Origin: an uncultured Muribaculaceae bacterium
Lineage (GTDB): Bacteria; Bacteroidota; Bacteroidia; Bacteroidales; Muribaculaceae
NCBI GenBank assembly: GCA_905233845.1
Contig: CAJOFH010000009.1
Span: forward strand, 25,073-89,072
DNA: 64,000 nucleotides
Direction: 5' to 3'
Below the pieces are notes generated by a model. It did no database searches. It worked only from the letters and a program-made list of their open reading frames with translations, and had not been told where the DNA came from. Positions 33,088-42,400 of this stretch are shown here, one piece after another. The translations under genes were made by a program, and so were the position numbers. Positions within the stretch are counted from its first letter, which is position 1; each line of letters opens with the position of its first letter.

Positions 33088-33288
33088 TTAGATAGCCAAG
33101 CCGTAGATGAGCTGCATAACATTGTTGATAACCCAGTCAACTACCCAAATGATGAGCGCAGCAATGATGGAAGCAACCATTACCACGATGGTACTGTTGA
33201 TGAGTTCACTCCTAGTTGGCCAGGAAACCTTATGAACGAGTTCGTTATAAGATTCCTCAATGTCCGTAAGTAACTTGTATTTCTTCAT
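33088..33288 (-). CDS. secE: Preprotein translocase subunit SecE
   Basis: The protein has 66 residues, a single-span SecE. A cytoplasmic amphipathic helix with ESYNELVHKVSWPTRSELIN (the conserved VxWPT motif) precedes one membrane helix (IVVMVASIIAALIIWVVDWV). The ATG at 33288 is chosen; the longer open frame runs back into the tRNA-Trp gene. It stabilises SecY in the translocon. It lies between tRNA-Trp and nusG, the classical position. Confidence 0.95.
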   Translation of the reverse strand: MKKYKLLTDIEESYNELVHKVSWPTRSELINSTIVVMVASIIAALIIWVVDWVINNVMQLIYGLAI

Positions 33289-33314
33289 TTCTCTATTTTC
33301 TCTGAGATAATTAG

Positions 33315-33387
33315 CACGGGAAGTAAGACTCGAACTCACGACCTACGGTTTTGGAGACCGTCGTTCTACCAACTGAACTATTCCCGT
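33315..33387 (-). tRNA. tRNA-Trp (CCA)
   Basis: The acceptor stem ACGGGAA / TTCCCGT is perfect. The D-arm is GTTC...GAAC, the anticodon stem is ACGGT/ACCGT with loop CTCCAAA (anticodon CCA), the T-loop is TTCGAGT and the discriminator is G. CCA is not encoded. It sits between tuf and secE, a conserved Bacteroidetes position. Confidence 0.96.
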
Positions 33388-33473
33388 GTAAAGCAGCCGT
33401 CCCGCTTGCGGCTCTCGGCACATCAAGAGGGCCGGCTGCAAATTGTTATGTCTCGCTTAACGCGCGAAAAAGA

Positions 33474-34670
33474 TTAATCGTCGATAATCTTGGTGATTTG
33501 ACCAGAACCTACGGTGCGGCCACCCTCGCGGATAGCGAAGCGGAGACCCTCGCTGCAAGCTACTGGAGTGATGAGCTTCACGTTAATTTCAACGTGGTCA
33601 CCAGGCATTACCATCTCTACACCTTCGGGGAGACTAATCTCACCAGTCACATCAAGAGTGCGGATGTAGAACTGAGGACGATACTTGTTGTGGAATGGAG
33701 TGTGACGTCCACCCTCTTCTTTCTTCAGCACGTAAACTGAAGCAGTGAAGTGGTCGTGAGGTTTAACAAGACCTGGATGGCAGATTACCATACCACGCTT
33801 GATTTCCTTGTAGTCGATACCACGGAGAAGCAGACCTACGTTGTCGCCAGCCTCACCTTGATCGAGAAGCTTGCGGAACATCTCAACGCCGGTAACAACC
33901 GACTTGAGGTCAGCACCCAGACCCATGATTTGAACAGCGTCACCAACCTTGATGATACCAGTCTCGATACGACCAGTTGCTACAGTACCACGGCCAGTGA
34001 TAGAGAATACGTCCTCGATAGGCATCAAGAATGGTTTGTCGATGTCACGTGGGGGCAGTGGAATCCACTCGTCAACAGCCTTCATAAGCTCAAGAACTGT
34101 CTCTTCCCACTTGGGCTCACCATTCAATGCACCAAGAGCCGAACCCTTGATAACAGGAGTGTTCTCGCCATCATACTCATACTCACTCAGGAGGTCACGT
34201 ACGTCCATCTCAACGAGCTCGATCATCTCCTCGTCAACATCGGGAGAGTCGCACTTGTTCAAGAAGATAACCAGACGTGGAACGTTTACCTGACGGGCGA
34301 GAAGGATGTGCTCGCGAGTCTGTGGCATAACACCGTCGGTAGCAGCGATAACTACGATAGCACCGTCCATCTGAGCAGCACCAGTTACCATGTTCTTCAC
34401 ATAGTCAGCGTGTCCAGGGCAGTCAACGTGAGCATAGTGACGATTCTGTGTCTCATACTCAACGTGTGCAGTGTTGATTGTGATACCACGCTCCTTCTCC
34501 TCGGGTGCGTTGTCGATAGAGTCAAATGAGCGAACTTCTTGCTCAGAATAACCCTGCTTCGAGAGCACGAGAGTGATAGCAGCGGTCAAAGTAGTTTTAC
34601 CGTGGTCAACGTGACCAATAGTACCGATGTTAACATGCGGTTTCGTTCTTACGAATTTCTCTTTTGCCAT
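33474..34670 (-). CDS. tuf: Elongation factor Tu
   Basis: This GTPase delivers aminoacyl-tRNA to the ribosome; 398 residues, normal length. G1 [15 protein letters not shown], effector [14 protein letters not shown]3 [21 protein letters not shown]4 NKCD and G5 SAL are all present, followed by domains 2 and 3 ([22 protein letters not shown] replaced by [19 protein letters not shown]). It lies downstream of four tRNA genes and upstream of tRNA-Trp and secE in one apparent transcript. Confidence 0.99.
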   Translation of the reverse strand: MAKEKFVRTKPHVNIGTIGHVDHGKTTLTAAITLVLSKQGYSEQEVRSFDSIDNAPEEKERGITINTAHVEYETQNRHYAHVDCPGHADYVKNMVTGAAQMDGAIVVIAATDGVMPQTREHILLARQVNVPRLVIFLNKCDSPDVDEEMIELVEMDVRDLLSEYEYDGENTPVIKGSALGALNGEPKWEETVLELMKAVDEWIPLPPRDIDKPFLMPIEDVFSITGRGTVATGRIETGIIKVGDAVQIMGLGADLKSVVTGVEMFRKLLDQGEAGDNVGLLLRGIDYKEIKRGMVICHPGLVKPHDHFTASVYVLKKEEGGRHTPFHNKYRPQFYIRTLDVTGEISLPEGVEMVMPGDHVEINVKLITPVACSEGLRFAIREGGRTVGSGQITKIIDD

Positions 34671-34809
34671 AACTTTTCTTGTTACTAAAATTATAAATGA
34701 TTAACTTATTTCTCTATCTTATAATTACACATTTTACTTCGCCCCCTTGACGAGCGCACTTTTTCAACGCACCGCGACTAGAGAAGCGAAGCTTGTGTGT
34801 ATTTACTTG

Positions 34810-34881
<72 letters not shown>

Positions 34882-34899
34882 GGTCCTTTGATATCTTAG

Positions 34900-34972
34900 A
34901 GCGGAAGACGGGGCTCAAACCCGCGGCCCTCAGCTTGGAAGGCTGATGCTCTATCGACTGAGCTACTTCCGC
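34900..34972 (-). tRNA. tRNA-Gly (TCC)
   Basis: Perfect acceptor GCGGAAG / CTTCCGC, anticodon stem TCAGC/GCTGA with loop CTTCCAA (anticodon TCC), discriminator T. It lies 18 bases upstream of tRNA-Thr(GGT). Confidence 0.96.
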
Positions 34973-34981
34973 AACATTGAG

Positions 34982-35061
34982 TGGGAAGAGGTGGACTCGA
35001 ACCACCGAACCCGAAGGAGCGGATTTACAGTCCGCCGCAATTGCCACTATGCGATCTTCCC
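34982..35061 (-). tRNA. tRNA-Tyr (GTA)
   Basis: Perfect acceptor GGGAAGA / TCTTCCC, anticodon stem GCGGA/TCCGC with loop CTGTAAA (anticodon GTA), a long class-II variable arm and discriminator A. 80 bases. Confidence 0.96.
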
Positions 35062-35087
35062 AAAACTGTATCAAAGAACTAACTTTG

Positions 35088-35161
35088 AGCCTCTTGTCGG
35101 ATTCGAACCAACGACCCCGAGATTACAAATCACGTGCTCTGGCCAACTGAGCTAAAGAGGC
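35088..35161 (-). tRNA. tRNA-Thr (TGT)
   Basis: Perfect acceptor GCCTCTT / AAGAGGC, anticodon loop TTTGTAA (anticodon TGT) on a stem CGTGA/TCTCG with one T-T mismatch, T-loop TTCGAAT, discriminator T. First gene of the transcript. Confidence 0.95.
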
Positions 35162-35173
35162 GTTATTTGACTC

Positions 35174-35193
35174 AAAAAACCCACTCGGGGTTT
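35174..35193 (-). promoter_or_regulatory. Terminator-like hairpin at the start of the tRNA-tuf-rpo leader
   Basis: On the minus strand AAACCC (35188-35193), loop CGAGT, GGGTTT (35177-35182) is followed by TTT. It begins only about 7 bases after the predicted transcription start and ends 12 bases before tRNA-Thr(TGT). It may cap the transcript or act as an attenuator. Confidence 0.5.
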
Positions 35194-35205
35194 CTAAAGC
35201 GGTTG

Positions 35206-35236
35206 CAAAGTTAGACATTATTTTTGAACTGGCAAA
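35206..35236 (-). promoter_or_regulatory. Promoter of the tRNA-tuf-secE-nusG-rpl-rpoBC cluster
   Basis: TTTG (35233-35236), a 19-base spacer and TAACTTTG (35206-35213) on the minus strand are an excellent Bacteroidetes promoter 45 bases upstream of the first tRNA. The rest of the 35162-35484 gap has AT-rich sequence and the terminator of the convergent-facing L,D-transpeptidase gene; no gene is supported. Confidence 0.8.
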
Positions 35237-35420
35237 ACTTTCCTGTGTTTTTTTTCAAAAAAAATAATTTTTAACAAGAAAATATCAACCTCTCTTGCGC
35301 CACAATAGTCTGACAATAAATGTATTACATTCTTTGATGGAGTTTTTCTTGACTGATGTTACTTATATAGTTATTGCACTCGCCATTTTCTTACACCTTA
35401 TTTTATATATAAAGAAATGT

Positions 35421-35460
35421 AAAAAAAACGCCGCCAAGATGATAATCCATGACGGCGTTT
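35421..35460 (-). terminator. Terminator of the L,D-transpeptidase gene
   Basis: AAACGCCG / CGGCGTTT (arms 35453-35460 and 35426-35433) form an 8-bp stem followed on the minus strand by a run of T (35421-35428), 25 bases after the stop at 35485. Confidence 0.85.
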
Positions 35461-35484
35461 TTATACTAATAGTATCTTACGCTT

Positions 35485-36141
35485 TTAATGTTTTATCTCA
35501 AACGACTTGAGCCCCTGCTCCTCTTGCTTGATGATAACTGGCATACCCACGCGGGCAAATTTCTCCTTGAGGGTAACGATGTCGGCATCGTGCAAGCGTA
35601 TGCATCCCTCGCTGGCACGCCCTGGAACGCTCTCCTCGTTGTTGGTACTGCCGTGAATGCCTATTCCCGAGTGACCAGGGGTAACCAGTCGCAGGAACCA
35701 GTTGCCGTAGGCCAAAATCGCACCACGACCATCGCCAAAATCATGTGTCCAATCGCTAGCAGGCTGAATCTGCTGGATTGTGAACGGAGGTCCAGGCTCA
35801 CTCTCGGGTGTGCGCATATCGCCTTCTCTCTCCTTGGGACCCTTGTTCTTGCTCAAGCACACAGGAAACTGCGCCACGGGTAATGTGTCGCCATTAACTG
35901 GTGCATAGACAGTGAGTTTGAGGTCTTTCTTCGAGATAACTATAAAAGTCTGCTGGTTGTCGTACTCGCCAGTGTAGATATCCTTGTACTGCTCCTGCTC
36001 GGTAGCAGTCTTAGCAACATCCTCTCCACTTTTACTTGCACTGTTGCTCGTGCCGGTCTTATCCTTACAGCTCGACACGCTCAGCATCATGGCAGCGCAG
36101 GCAATAAAGGCGCAGGCAATAAATATTAATGTCTTCTTCAT
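35485..36141 (-). CDS. L,D-transpeptidase lipoprotein (YkuD domain)
   Basis: The protein has 218 residues. The signal peptide ends in a lipobox (LSVSSC, Cys25), so it is an envelope lipoprotein. The YkuD catalytic domain begins near QQTFIVISKKDLKLTVYAP. It contains RLVTPGHSGIGIHGSTNNE (catalytic His) and RASEGCIRLHDADIVTLKE (catalytic Cys), the HGx..SxGCxR signature. L,D-transpeptidases make 3-3 peptidoglycan crosslinks or attach proteins to peptidoglycan. It is homologous to the product of 36741-37454, and the SH3 protein lies between them. Confidence 0.92.
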   Translation of the reverse strand: MKKTLIFIACAFIACAAMMLSVSSCKDKTGTSNSASKSGEDVAKTATEQEQYKDIYTGEYDNQQTFIVISKKDLKLTVYAPVNGDTLPVAQFPVCLSKNKGPKEREGDMRTPESEPGPPFTIQQIQPASDWTHDFGDGRGAILAYGNWFLRLVTPGHSGIGIHGSTNNEESVPGRASEGCIRLHDADIVTLKEKFARVGMPVIIKQEEQGLKSFEIKH

Positions 36142-36156
36142 TATCAGTCAAGTATT

Positions 36157-36690
36157 TTACCTGAGGTAGCTGTAGTCCTTGCTGATATAGAGCACGTTGC
36201 CGTTGTAACGCACTTTAAACCAATTACCCGTCTGTCCCAAATATGTTAGACGTGAACCCTTTGAAGGGTAGATAGGACGTCCGTAGCTGTTGCTGTAGAT
36301 TGCGGCATTGAGCGAAGGTCCCCAGCGCAGACGCACATGCACACCATTCACCACTACCACCGTGCCACTGCTGGAATAGCCGCCAGAATAGCCGCCACCA
36401 GGATAAACGAGTCTTGAGAACTGCTTAGAGATGTAAACACTCTTGCCGTCGAAGCTCACATTGTAGAAGTCGTAGGTGTCATTGTATCCCAGATAAGTAA
36501 GTCTTTCACCTTTATTGATCCACACGGGCTTGCCAGTGGCGTTCCACACAAGCATTGGGTAGTTTGTGGATGGTCCTGTGCGCAGTCTAACATGGTTACC
36601 GGTCGAAACCACATACTGTGCCGCAGCACCCAGTGCTGCCATCATAGTCAGTGCGAGAAACATCGCACGCATCATTTTCATTTTCTTCAT
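36157..36690 (-). CDS. Exported protein with two bacterial SH3 domains
   Basis: The protein has 177 residues: a signal peptide (MKKMKMMRAMFLALTMMAALGAAA), then two SH3b repeats, QYVVSTGNHVRLRTGPSTNY (about 25-95) and VVVVNGVHVRLRWGPSLNAA (about 110-177), joined by a Gly/Ser linker. Each ends in LTYLG...Y and VYISK or LYISK. SH3b domains bind peptidoglycan. The position between two L,D-transpeptidases, 15 bases from one and 50 from the other, suggests they work on the same wall substrate (inference). Confidence 0.87.
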   Translation of the reverse strand: MKKMKMMRAMFLALTMMAALGAAAQYVVSTGNHVRLRTGPSTNYPMLVWNATGKPVWINKGERLTYLGYNDTYDFYNVSFDGKSVYISKQFSRLVYPGGGYSGGYSSSGTVVVVNGVHVRLRWGPSLNAAIYSNSYGRPIYPSKGSRLTYLGQTGNWFKVRYNGNVLYISKDYSYLR

Positions 36691-36740
36691 AATTCAATGA
36701 CGTTTAGTAGGTTTATATTAAAAAAATTAGAATCTTGCCA

Positions 36741-37454
36741 TCAATCCACAGAGCCAGCTCTTGTAGCGCCTCCGCCACATTCATCCTTGCAGTTCTCCCT
36801 GTGACCATTGCACTTGCCTGCTCCCCTCATGGGAACGGCTTTCCTGTGAGCTGCGAGCTCCCAGTCCCATGGGCCTTCTTCTTCGCCCTTAATGTGGACT
36901 TTCATTTTCACATAAGCAAATTTCTCCTTCAAGGCAATGATGTCAGGGTCGCGCAGACGTATACATCCCTCGCTATGACGCCCAGGCACGCTGTTCTCGT
37001 TGTTTGTGCTGCCATGGATTCCAATTCCAGAGTGTCCTGGAGTGACCAGACGCATGAACCAATGTCCGTAGGCCTTTATGTTACCGCGTCCATCCTTGAA
37101 GTCGTGCTTCCAAGTTGAGGCATCTTGAATCATCGAAATGTAGAAGGGCTTGTCCTTTGGCGAGGAAGGAGTCTTCATGTCGCCTCTGCGCTGCTTCTGG
37201 CCTTTATTCTTGCTCAAGCACACGGGATACTTTGCCATAAGCACTGTCTCACCGCTTGCAGTCTTGCCATAGACATAAAGGCGCTGCTCTTTCTTAGAAA
37301 TAACAATAAATGTGTTCTTTTTCTCAATGTCGCCGGGTGTTTGATAATACACTGTCTTGTCGGCAGGTTTGGTTGCCAGTTCGGCATCCACGATTTGTGC
37401 TTTTGCGCCCATCGTTAGGCAAGCAAGCACGATAATTGCTAATAGTTTCCTCAT
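36741..37454 (-). CDS. Exported L,D-transpeptidase (YkuD domain)
   Basis: The protein has 237 residues from the ATG at 37454, which gives a clean signal peptide (MRKLLAIIVLACLTMGAKAQ); an upstream TTG extension is rejected. The YkuD core has NTFIVISKKEQRLYVYGKTA, PGHSGIGIHGSTNNENSVPG (His) and RHSEGCIRLRDPDIIALKEK (Cys). The C-terminus carries an unusual Cys/His/Gly-rich tail (CNGHRENCKDECGGG) absent from the downstream paralog, perhaps metal-binding or disulfide-forming. First gene of a three-gene peptidoglycan-related transcript with a consensus promoter. Confidence 0.92.
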   Translation of the reverse strand: MRKLLAIIVLACLTMGAKAQIVDAELATKPADKTVYYQTPGDIEKKNTFIVISKKEQRLYVYGKTASGETVLMAKYPVCLSKNKGQKQRRGDMKTPSSPKDKPFYISMIQDASTWKHDFKDGRGNIKAYGHWFMRLVTPGHSGIGIHGSTNNENSVPGRHSEGCIRLRDPDIIALKEKFAYVKMKVHIKGEEEGPWDWELAAHRKAVPMRGAGKCNGHRENCKDECGGGATRAGSVD

Positions 37455-37486
37455 TTTCGTTTTGTATTGGTTATAATTTAACTCCA

Positions 37487-37518
37487 CAAAGATATACTTT
37501 TTTAACTTAACTACCAAA
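37487..37518 (-). promoter_or_regulatory. Promoter of the L,D-transpeptidase/SH3 genes
   Basis: TTTG (37515-37518), a 20-base spacer and TATCTTTG (37487-37494) on the minus strand, about 33 bases upstream of the ATG at 37454. The -33 box lies immediately beside the stop of the ADP-ribosylglycohydrolase gene, so no terminator fits between them. Confidence 0.75.
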
Positions 37519-37523
37519 AAAAA

Positions 37524-38591
37524 TTAAATATATATCTTAGTCACTTCGCCACGATACAAGTCGTCGGCCATGTGGAGAATGAGGTCATGCATTTCCAGGT
37601 CGTCTTTATAATACTGAGGGATAGCATCATAGCCCACGGCAGCGCCAAGGATATTACCCGTGACGGCTCCTGTGCTGTCGCTATCACCACTATGATTCAC
37701 TGCAGCGATGAGTGCGTCCTCGAAACAGTCAAAGTGCCGCAGGCAACAATAGAGCGCAATGACCAAAGCCTCATCGCCAACCCATCCCTCTCCAAGCGAC
37801 ATTATATTCTCTAAGTCGGGCTTATCATTCTCCGAGCAGTCTATCGCTTTTTCCGCAAGAGACTGCATCTCTTGAACATCGTTAAGATTCTCGAAGAACA
37901 GATTTTCCAGCACTCTAATTCCCTCAACGATATATTGTTTCATGCTGGATTGGGTAGGCTGCTCATCCTGTGCCAAACGATAAATAATGTGAGCCATCAA
38001 TGCCGCAGGAATATAACCGAGAGGATGTTGATGCGTCATCTCGGCCGCATCAGCAGCAAGTCGAGCAGCTTTTTCCACATCCATCCTCGAGTCAATAGCT
38101 GCATACAGGGGAATTGGCGCTACACGCATCACTCCGCCACATCCCTTGCTGTTGTTTATAGGTTTTTTACCATTATAGATATCACACAGTGAAGACATAC
38201 AAGTGTTGCCAGGCGCACGGCGCACGTTCAATTCAGGAATACTACTAATCCAGCAATCATTAAATTTACTCGATTTCTCGCCCACTTGTGTTAGATACCA
38301 CTCGATGTAGGCGCGGCAAATGCCGTAAGCCATGTCAACATTCTGTTTTTTAGCATTCAGCAGGCCATTTGCCGTGAAAAGTGTCATCTGCGTGTCATCC
38401 GACACTACAGCCTTACCTTCCCTTTCCTCGTTCCAAAAATACTTCTCTGTTTCGAGCCGAGTTATGCCTCGTTCACCATATTTAGCTTGTATATACTTAG
38501 AGCCAAAAAACTCCACGGGATAGCCCAATGCGTCGCCAATGGCCCCACCAATTAGCGAACCTCTGATTCTGTCTTGTAATGCGTTATTCAT
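37524..38591 (-). CDS. ADP-ribosylglycohydrolase family protein
   Basis: The protein has 355 residues from the ATG at 38591. The family begins RIRGSLIGGAIGDALGYPVE. The two metal-binding segments are VSDDTQMTLFTANGLL and NHSGDSDSTGAVTGNILGAA, both intact. Such enzymes remove ADP-ribose from proteins or small molecules, using two Mg ions; some act on other ribosylated substrates. It starts 26 bases after the HAD nucleotidase gene and is likely co-transcribed. The pairing suggests nucleotide or ADP-ribose salvage or repair (inference). Confidence 0.92.
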   Translation of the reverse strand: MNNALQDRIRGSLIGGAIGDALGYPVEFFGSKYIQAKYGERGITRLETEKYFWNEEREGKAVVSDDTQMTLFTANGLLNAKKQNVDMAYGICRAYIEWYLTQVGEKSSKFNDCWISSIPELNVRRAPGNTCMSSLCDIYNGKKPINNSKGCGGVMRVAPIPLYAAIDSRMDVEKAARLAADAAEMTHQHPLGYIPAALMAHIIYRLAQDEQPTQSSMKQYIVEGIRVLENLFFENLNDVQEMQSLAEKAIDCSENDKPDLENIMSLGEGWVGDEALVIALYCCLRHFDCFEDALIAAVNHSGDSDSTGAVTGNILGAAVGYDAIPQYYKDDLEMHDLILHMADDLYRGEVTKIYI

Positions 38592-38617
38592 TGCAACTAT
38601 TTTTATATCAATTAATT

Positions 38618-39145
38618 CTACTTTACTCCCAAATAAACGAGCACGCTGTCCCAATCGGGGAACTTCTCAGAGCCAAACTCAATCCACTCGCCATCAAACT
38701 CACTTGTGCCGTTCTTGCCACGATCGTCAATCAGATAGTCACCTTGGCACAAGTCCTTGCGATGGGTGAGAACCATTCGCTTGTGGAAAACGTCATCGAG
38801 ATACTGCGTCACCCACTTCACCTTGTCGCTCCATGCCGAGGGATTCTTCCACGGAGCAGTGGAGAGGATAAAGAGGTCATAATGCTTCTGCAACTTATGC
38901 ACTGATTCTATTGCTCCAGGCACAGGTTTCATTAAACCAAACAATCCTGGTATCTCGTCTAAACGTCCCTCATACTCATTCTTCACTTCCTCACTGATTT
39001 GTGACAGTCCTGACCCAAAATCAACCAGCACATTATCCATGTCCACAAACACACGCTTCTTCGGCTCCAATGTACTTGACACACTGTCAATTATATCAAT
39101 TTTCCGATTATGTGTTTTGTCGTTTTTTGTTACTGTATTCATCAT
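38618..39145 (-). CDS. HAD-family 5'(3')-deoxyribonucleotidase-like protein
   Basis: The start is at the MMNTVTKNDK double ATG (39145 or 39142); about 175 residues. A poorly conserved N-terminal 30 residues is followed by the HAD motif I VFVDMDNVLVDFGSG (DxDxV), motif II LFILSTAPWKN, the Lys in KVKWVTQYL and the motif III/IV region YLIDDRGKNGTSEFDGEWI. The arrangement matches NT5C-type nucleotidases that dephosphorylate deoxyribonucleotides. It leads the transcript containing the ADP-ribosylglycohydrolase and has a consensus promoter. Confidence 0.85.
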   Translation of the reverse strand: MMNTVTKNDKTHNRKIDIIDSVSSTLEPKKRVFVDMDNVLVDFGSGLSQISEEVKNEYEGRLDEIPGLFGLMKPVPGAIESVHKLQKHYDLFILSTAPWKNPSAWSDKVKWVTQYLDDVFHKRMVLTHRKDLCQGDYLIDDRGKNGTSEFDGEWIEFGSEKFPDWDSVLVYLGVK

Positions 39146-39190
39146 TACTGTTTCAATAAAAAAAGTATAATCTCTTGGTATTTTTCCATG

Positions 39191-39222
39191 CAAATTTACA
39201 ATAATTAAATTTAACCACCAAA
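39191..39222 (-). promoter_or_regulatory. Promoter of the nucleotidase/ADP-ribosylglycohydrolase genes
   Basis: TTTG (39219-39222), 20 bases, TAAATTTG (39191-39198) on the minus strand, about 46 bases upstream of the start. Confidence 0.75.
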
Positions 39223-39376
39223 CTTATTATGTAAAAAATACACAAAAGGCGACTTTTATTTCTCTATGATAATATTTTGGTATTTTCCAGAAGAATAAGA
39301 AGGATAGGAATTTTGCACCTTTCTCCTCTGTCTTGTGAAAGGCTTAATATATATTATACAATAATCTTGGGGGCGA

Positions 39377-39424
39377 TACGTTATTTTCTAAAAGGGAGAG
39401 GGGAAACTATGCCCTCTTGTGAAC
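39377..39424 (+). promoter_or_regulatory. Conserved upstream element of porU (shared with the LRR operon)
   Basis: The sequence starts TACGTTATTTTCTAAAA, runs through GGGAG and ends ACTATGCCCTCTTGTGAAC, 19 bases before the start codon. The stem AGAGGG / CCCTCT closes a 9-base loop ending ACTATG. It is almost the same as 59392-59437, upstream of an LRR surface-protein gene. No TAnnTTTG promoter is evident near it. Confidence 0.6.
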
Positions 39425-39443
39425 GAAATAATATCTTCTTGAA

Positions 39444-42400
39444 ATGATAAGAAAGCATTATAACTATTTGACAACTACATATAGAGCCTTGCTCGCTATT
39501 GTGATGATTAGCTGGGCGTCAACATCACTGGCATTTGACATGTCACATTATTGTGACACTTCGCGTCTTGCCACTGGCAAATGGGTAAAAGTGGCAGTGA
39601 GCGAGAGCGGCATCTACCAAATCACTGCAAATGACGCCAGCAAGTGGGGGTTGGGAGACCTTAGCCGAGTGAGAGTTTTTGGATATGGTGGAGCCCAAAT
39701 CAACGACACCTTGAAAAGCACTGTCATGCATGACGATCTTCCACAAGTTCCTGTGGTTCGCACTGGCGACCGCATTTTGTTCTATGCACAGGGGCCCATT
39801 ACCTGGAGATGGTCGCAACAATATACGATATACATTCAAAATCAGCACCCCTACACCACACAAGGCTATTACTTCATCACCGACGACAGCTCTATTCCCG
39901 ACCTGGCGCCATCACAGTCCAGCACCACAGCGGCGGGAACGGTGGTCAACAGTTTCAACGAGCGCTTTTATCATGAGGAAGAATTAATCAACCCAGGAGA
40001 GACAGGACGCAACCTTATCGGTGAGGATTTCACGAGCAACAACAACCAATCGTTCAAGTTCACTCTCGACGGACTTGTCGACGGCTCAACGGTAAAAGTA
40101 CTCACGCGATTTGGTGCCAAAACGCTAAATGCCTCAAGCAGCGTGTCGTTCAAATATAACGGCAACAACCTTGCTGGAACCCACAGCATCGACAAGGTGA
40201 GCAGCTCCGACCCCAACCACTACCATTACAATGTCGCCACTGCTCTTAAGAATTTTGAGATGAGTGGCACCAAAGAGCTGAACTACACTGTCACCTACAA
40301 TCCTGGTGGCACCGTGAACCTTGCAAGGCTGGACTATATCACTGTCAACTATAATAGAGTACTCGATTTGGGAGGAAAGAGCAGCCTGCCGTTTGCACTC
40401 CAAAGCGATGGAGCAACACAATTTGAGCTTGGCGGGGCGAGCTCAAGCACACATGTGTGGGATATCTCTAAAAGTAATGCCCCCGTCGAGATGAATCTGA
40501 CCGTTGACGGCAACAAAGCACGATTCAGCCTCCCTGACAAAAATCGTCGCGAACTCATTGCCTTTAACGATAACGGCAATTTCCCCACTCCCACCTTCAG
40601 CGCCAATGTTGACAATCAAAGCATTCACGGCAGTCCAATCCCCGACATGATAATTCTCGCGCCAAGCGAATATATACCACAAGCACAACAGTTGGCCGAC
40701 TTGCATGAAGAGGTTGACAGCATGCGTGTGCTCGTAGTCGACCAAAACAAGGTGTTTAACGAGTTCTCCAGCGGAACACCCGACGCCGCCGCCTACCGAT
40801 TGCTGTGCAAGTACTTCTGGGACCGAGGCACCGATGCCGAGGGGCACCATCTGGGATACCTGCTCTTACTTGGAAATGGCTATTGCGACAATCGCCAACT
40901 CACAAGCGCCGGACGGGCACAAAACTACCCCAAACTGCTTGTGTGGGAGAGTATGTCCAGTGAGGACGAAATGAGGTCTTATACAAGCGACGATTATTTT
41001 GGCTTTTTAGGTGACATGTCAGTGATGGGTTCAACTGGCTCTATGTCGATTGCTGTGGGGCGCATCCCTGCACGCAGCACCACCGATGCAACCATTGCCG
41101 TAAACAAAATTATCAAATATGTCACTCAAGCCGACTATGGCAACTGGAAGAATAATATGCTTAACGTTGCCGACAACGAAGACTCTGGCAATCATTGGCG
41201 ACATGGAGAAATGGTAATCCAAACGGCAGCTGCCAATGGCGGAGAGAGCACCAACTTCAACCGCGTGTTCCTTGACAATTACGAGGAAAAGAGCGACGGC
41301 TCGGGTTCTAAGTTTCCCGAAGCCCGTAAAAAGATGTTCAAAACTCTCACTGAGGGCACGCTATGGTGGAACTACTCGGGACACGGTGGACCATCAGGAT
41401 GGACCAACGACGGCCTGCTCGTGACAAGCGACATAGAGAACAAATTGTTCTATAGCCACCAGCCCATCCTCTTTGCAGCCACTTGTGAGTTCTCACGTCA
41501 CGATGGCACGAGTCCTTCGGGAGGCGAAAATGTGTTCTTCAACCCCAATGGCGGCTGTGTGGCACTGATTTGCCCTCCACGATTGGTGTATATGAGCGAC
41601 AACCGCTTCCTCAATATCACTGCAGCGCAAAAGATGTTTAAGCGCGACAATAAGGGACAGGTTATGCGCATTGGTGACTTGCTCGTCTATGCAAAGAACA
41701 ACACCACCAACGGCCGCGACAACTCGTTGCGTTACCATCTCTATGGCGATCCTGCTATGCGTCCAGCCATGCCTCAAATGCGAGCAGTCATCGACCAGAT
41801 TAACGGAAAAAGCATTGACCCTAACAACCTCCCAGTCTTTGAAGCCCGACAAACGATGGCTATCACTGGCCACATCGAGAATCTGGCGGGGCAAAAGCAG
41901 AGCGACTTCAACGGACTGATAGAGAGCACTCTTTATGACTGCGAGAAGTCAGTATCATTCACTTATAGTTATCAAGGTCGCGACCCAATAACTGGTGAAC
42001 CTGTAGAACTTGATAGTGTGCTCACCTACGAAGAGCGTCAGAACAAACTATCGCTTAATGTCAACCGTGTCAATAATGGCGAATTCTCGTTTAACATCAC
42101 CATCCCAAGTGAGGTTACTGTAAGCTACGACAACTACAGGCCATCGCTCGTGAGCCTATATGCCTACGATGCTGAGAACAAAGTTGAGGCCACAGGCTCA
42201 TGTGACGATTTCTATATCTACGGATATGATGAGACAGTTGTTGCCGACACCATTGGTCCCGATATCAGCTACATGGGACTCAACAGCACCAATTTCAAGG
42301 ATGGTGATAACGTCAACGAGTCACCTCTACTCATCGCAAGCGTGAGTGACGAGAGCGGCATCAATTTCTCCAATGCCGGAATTGGGCATAACATGACTCT

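Noticed and set aside
35295..35510. 71-codon plus-strand frame with a hydrophobic segment
   Set aside because: It runs through the terminator of the L,D-transpeptidase gene and into its 3' end; no promoter or homolog is evident.
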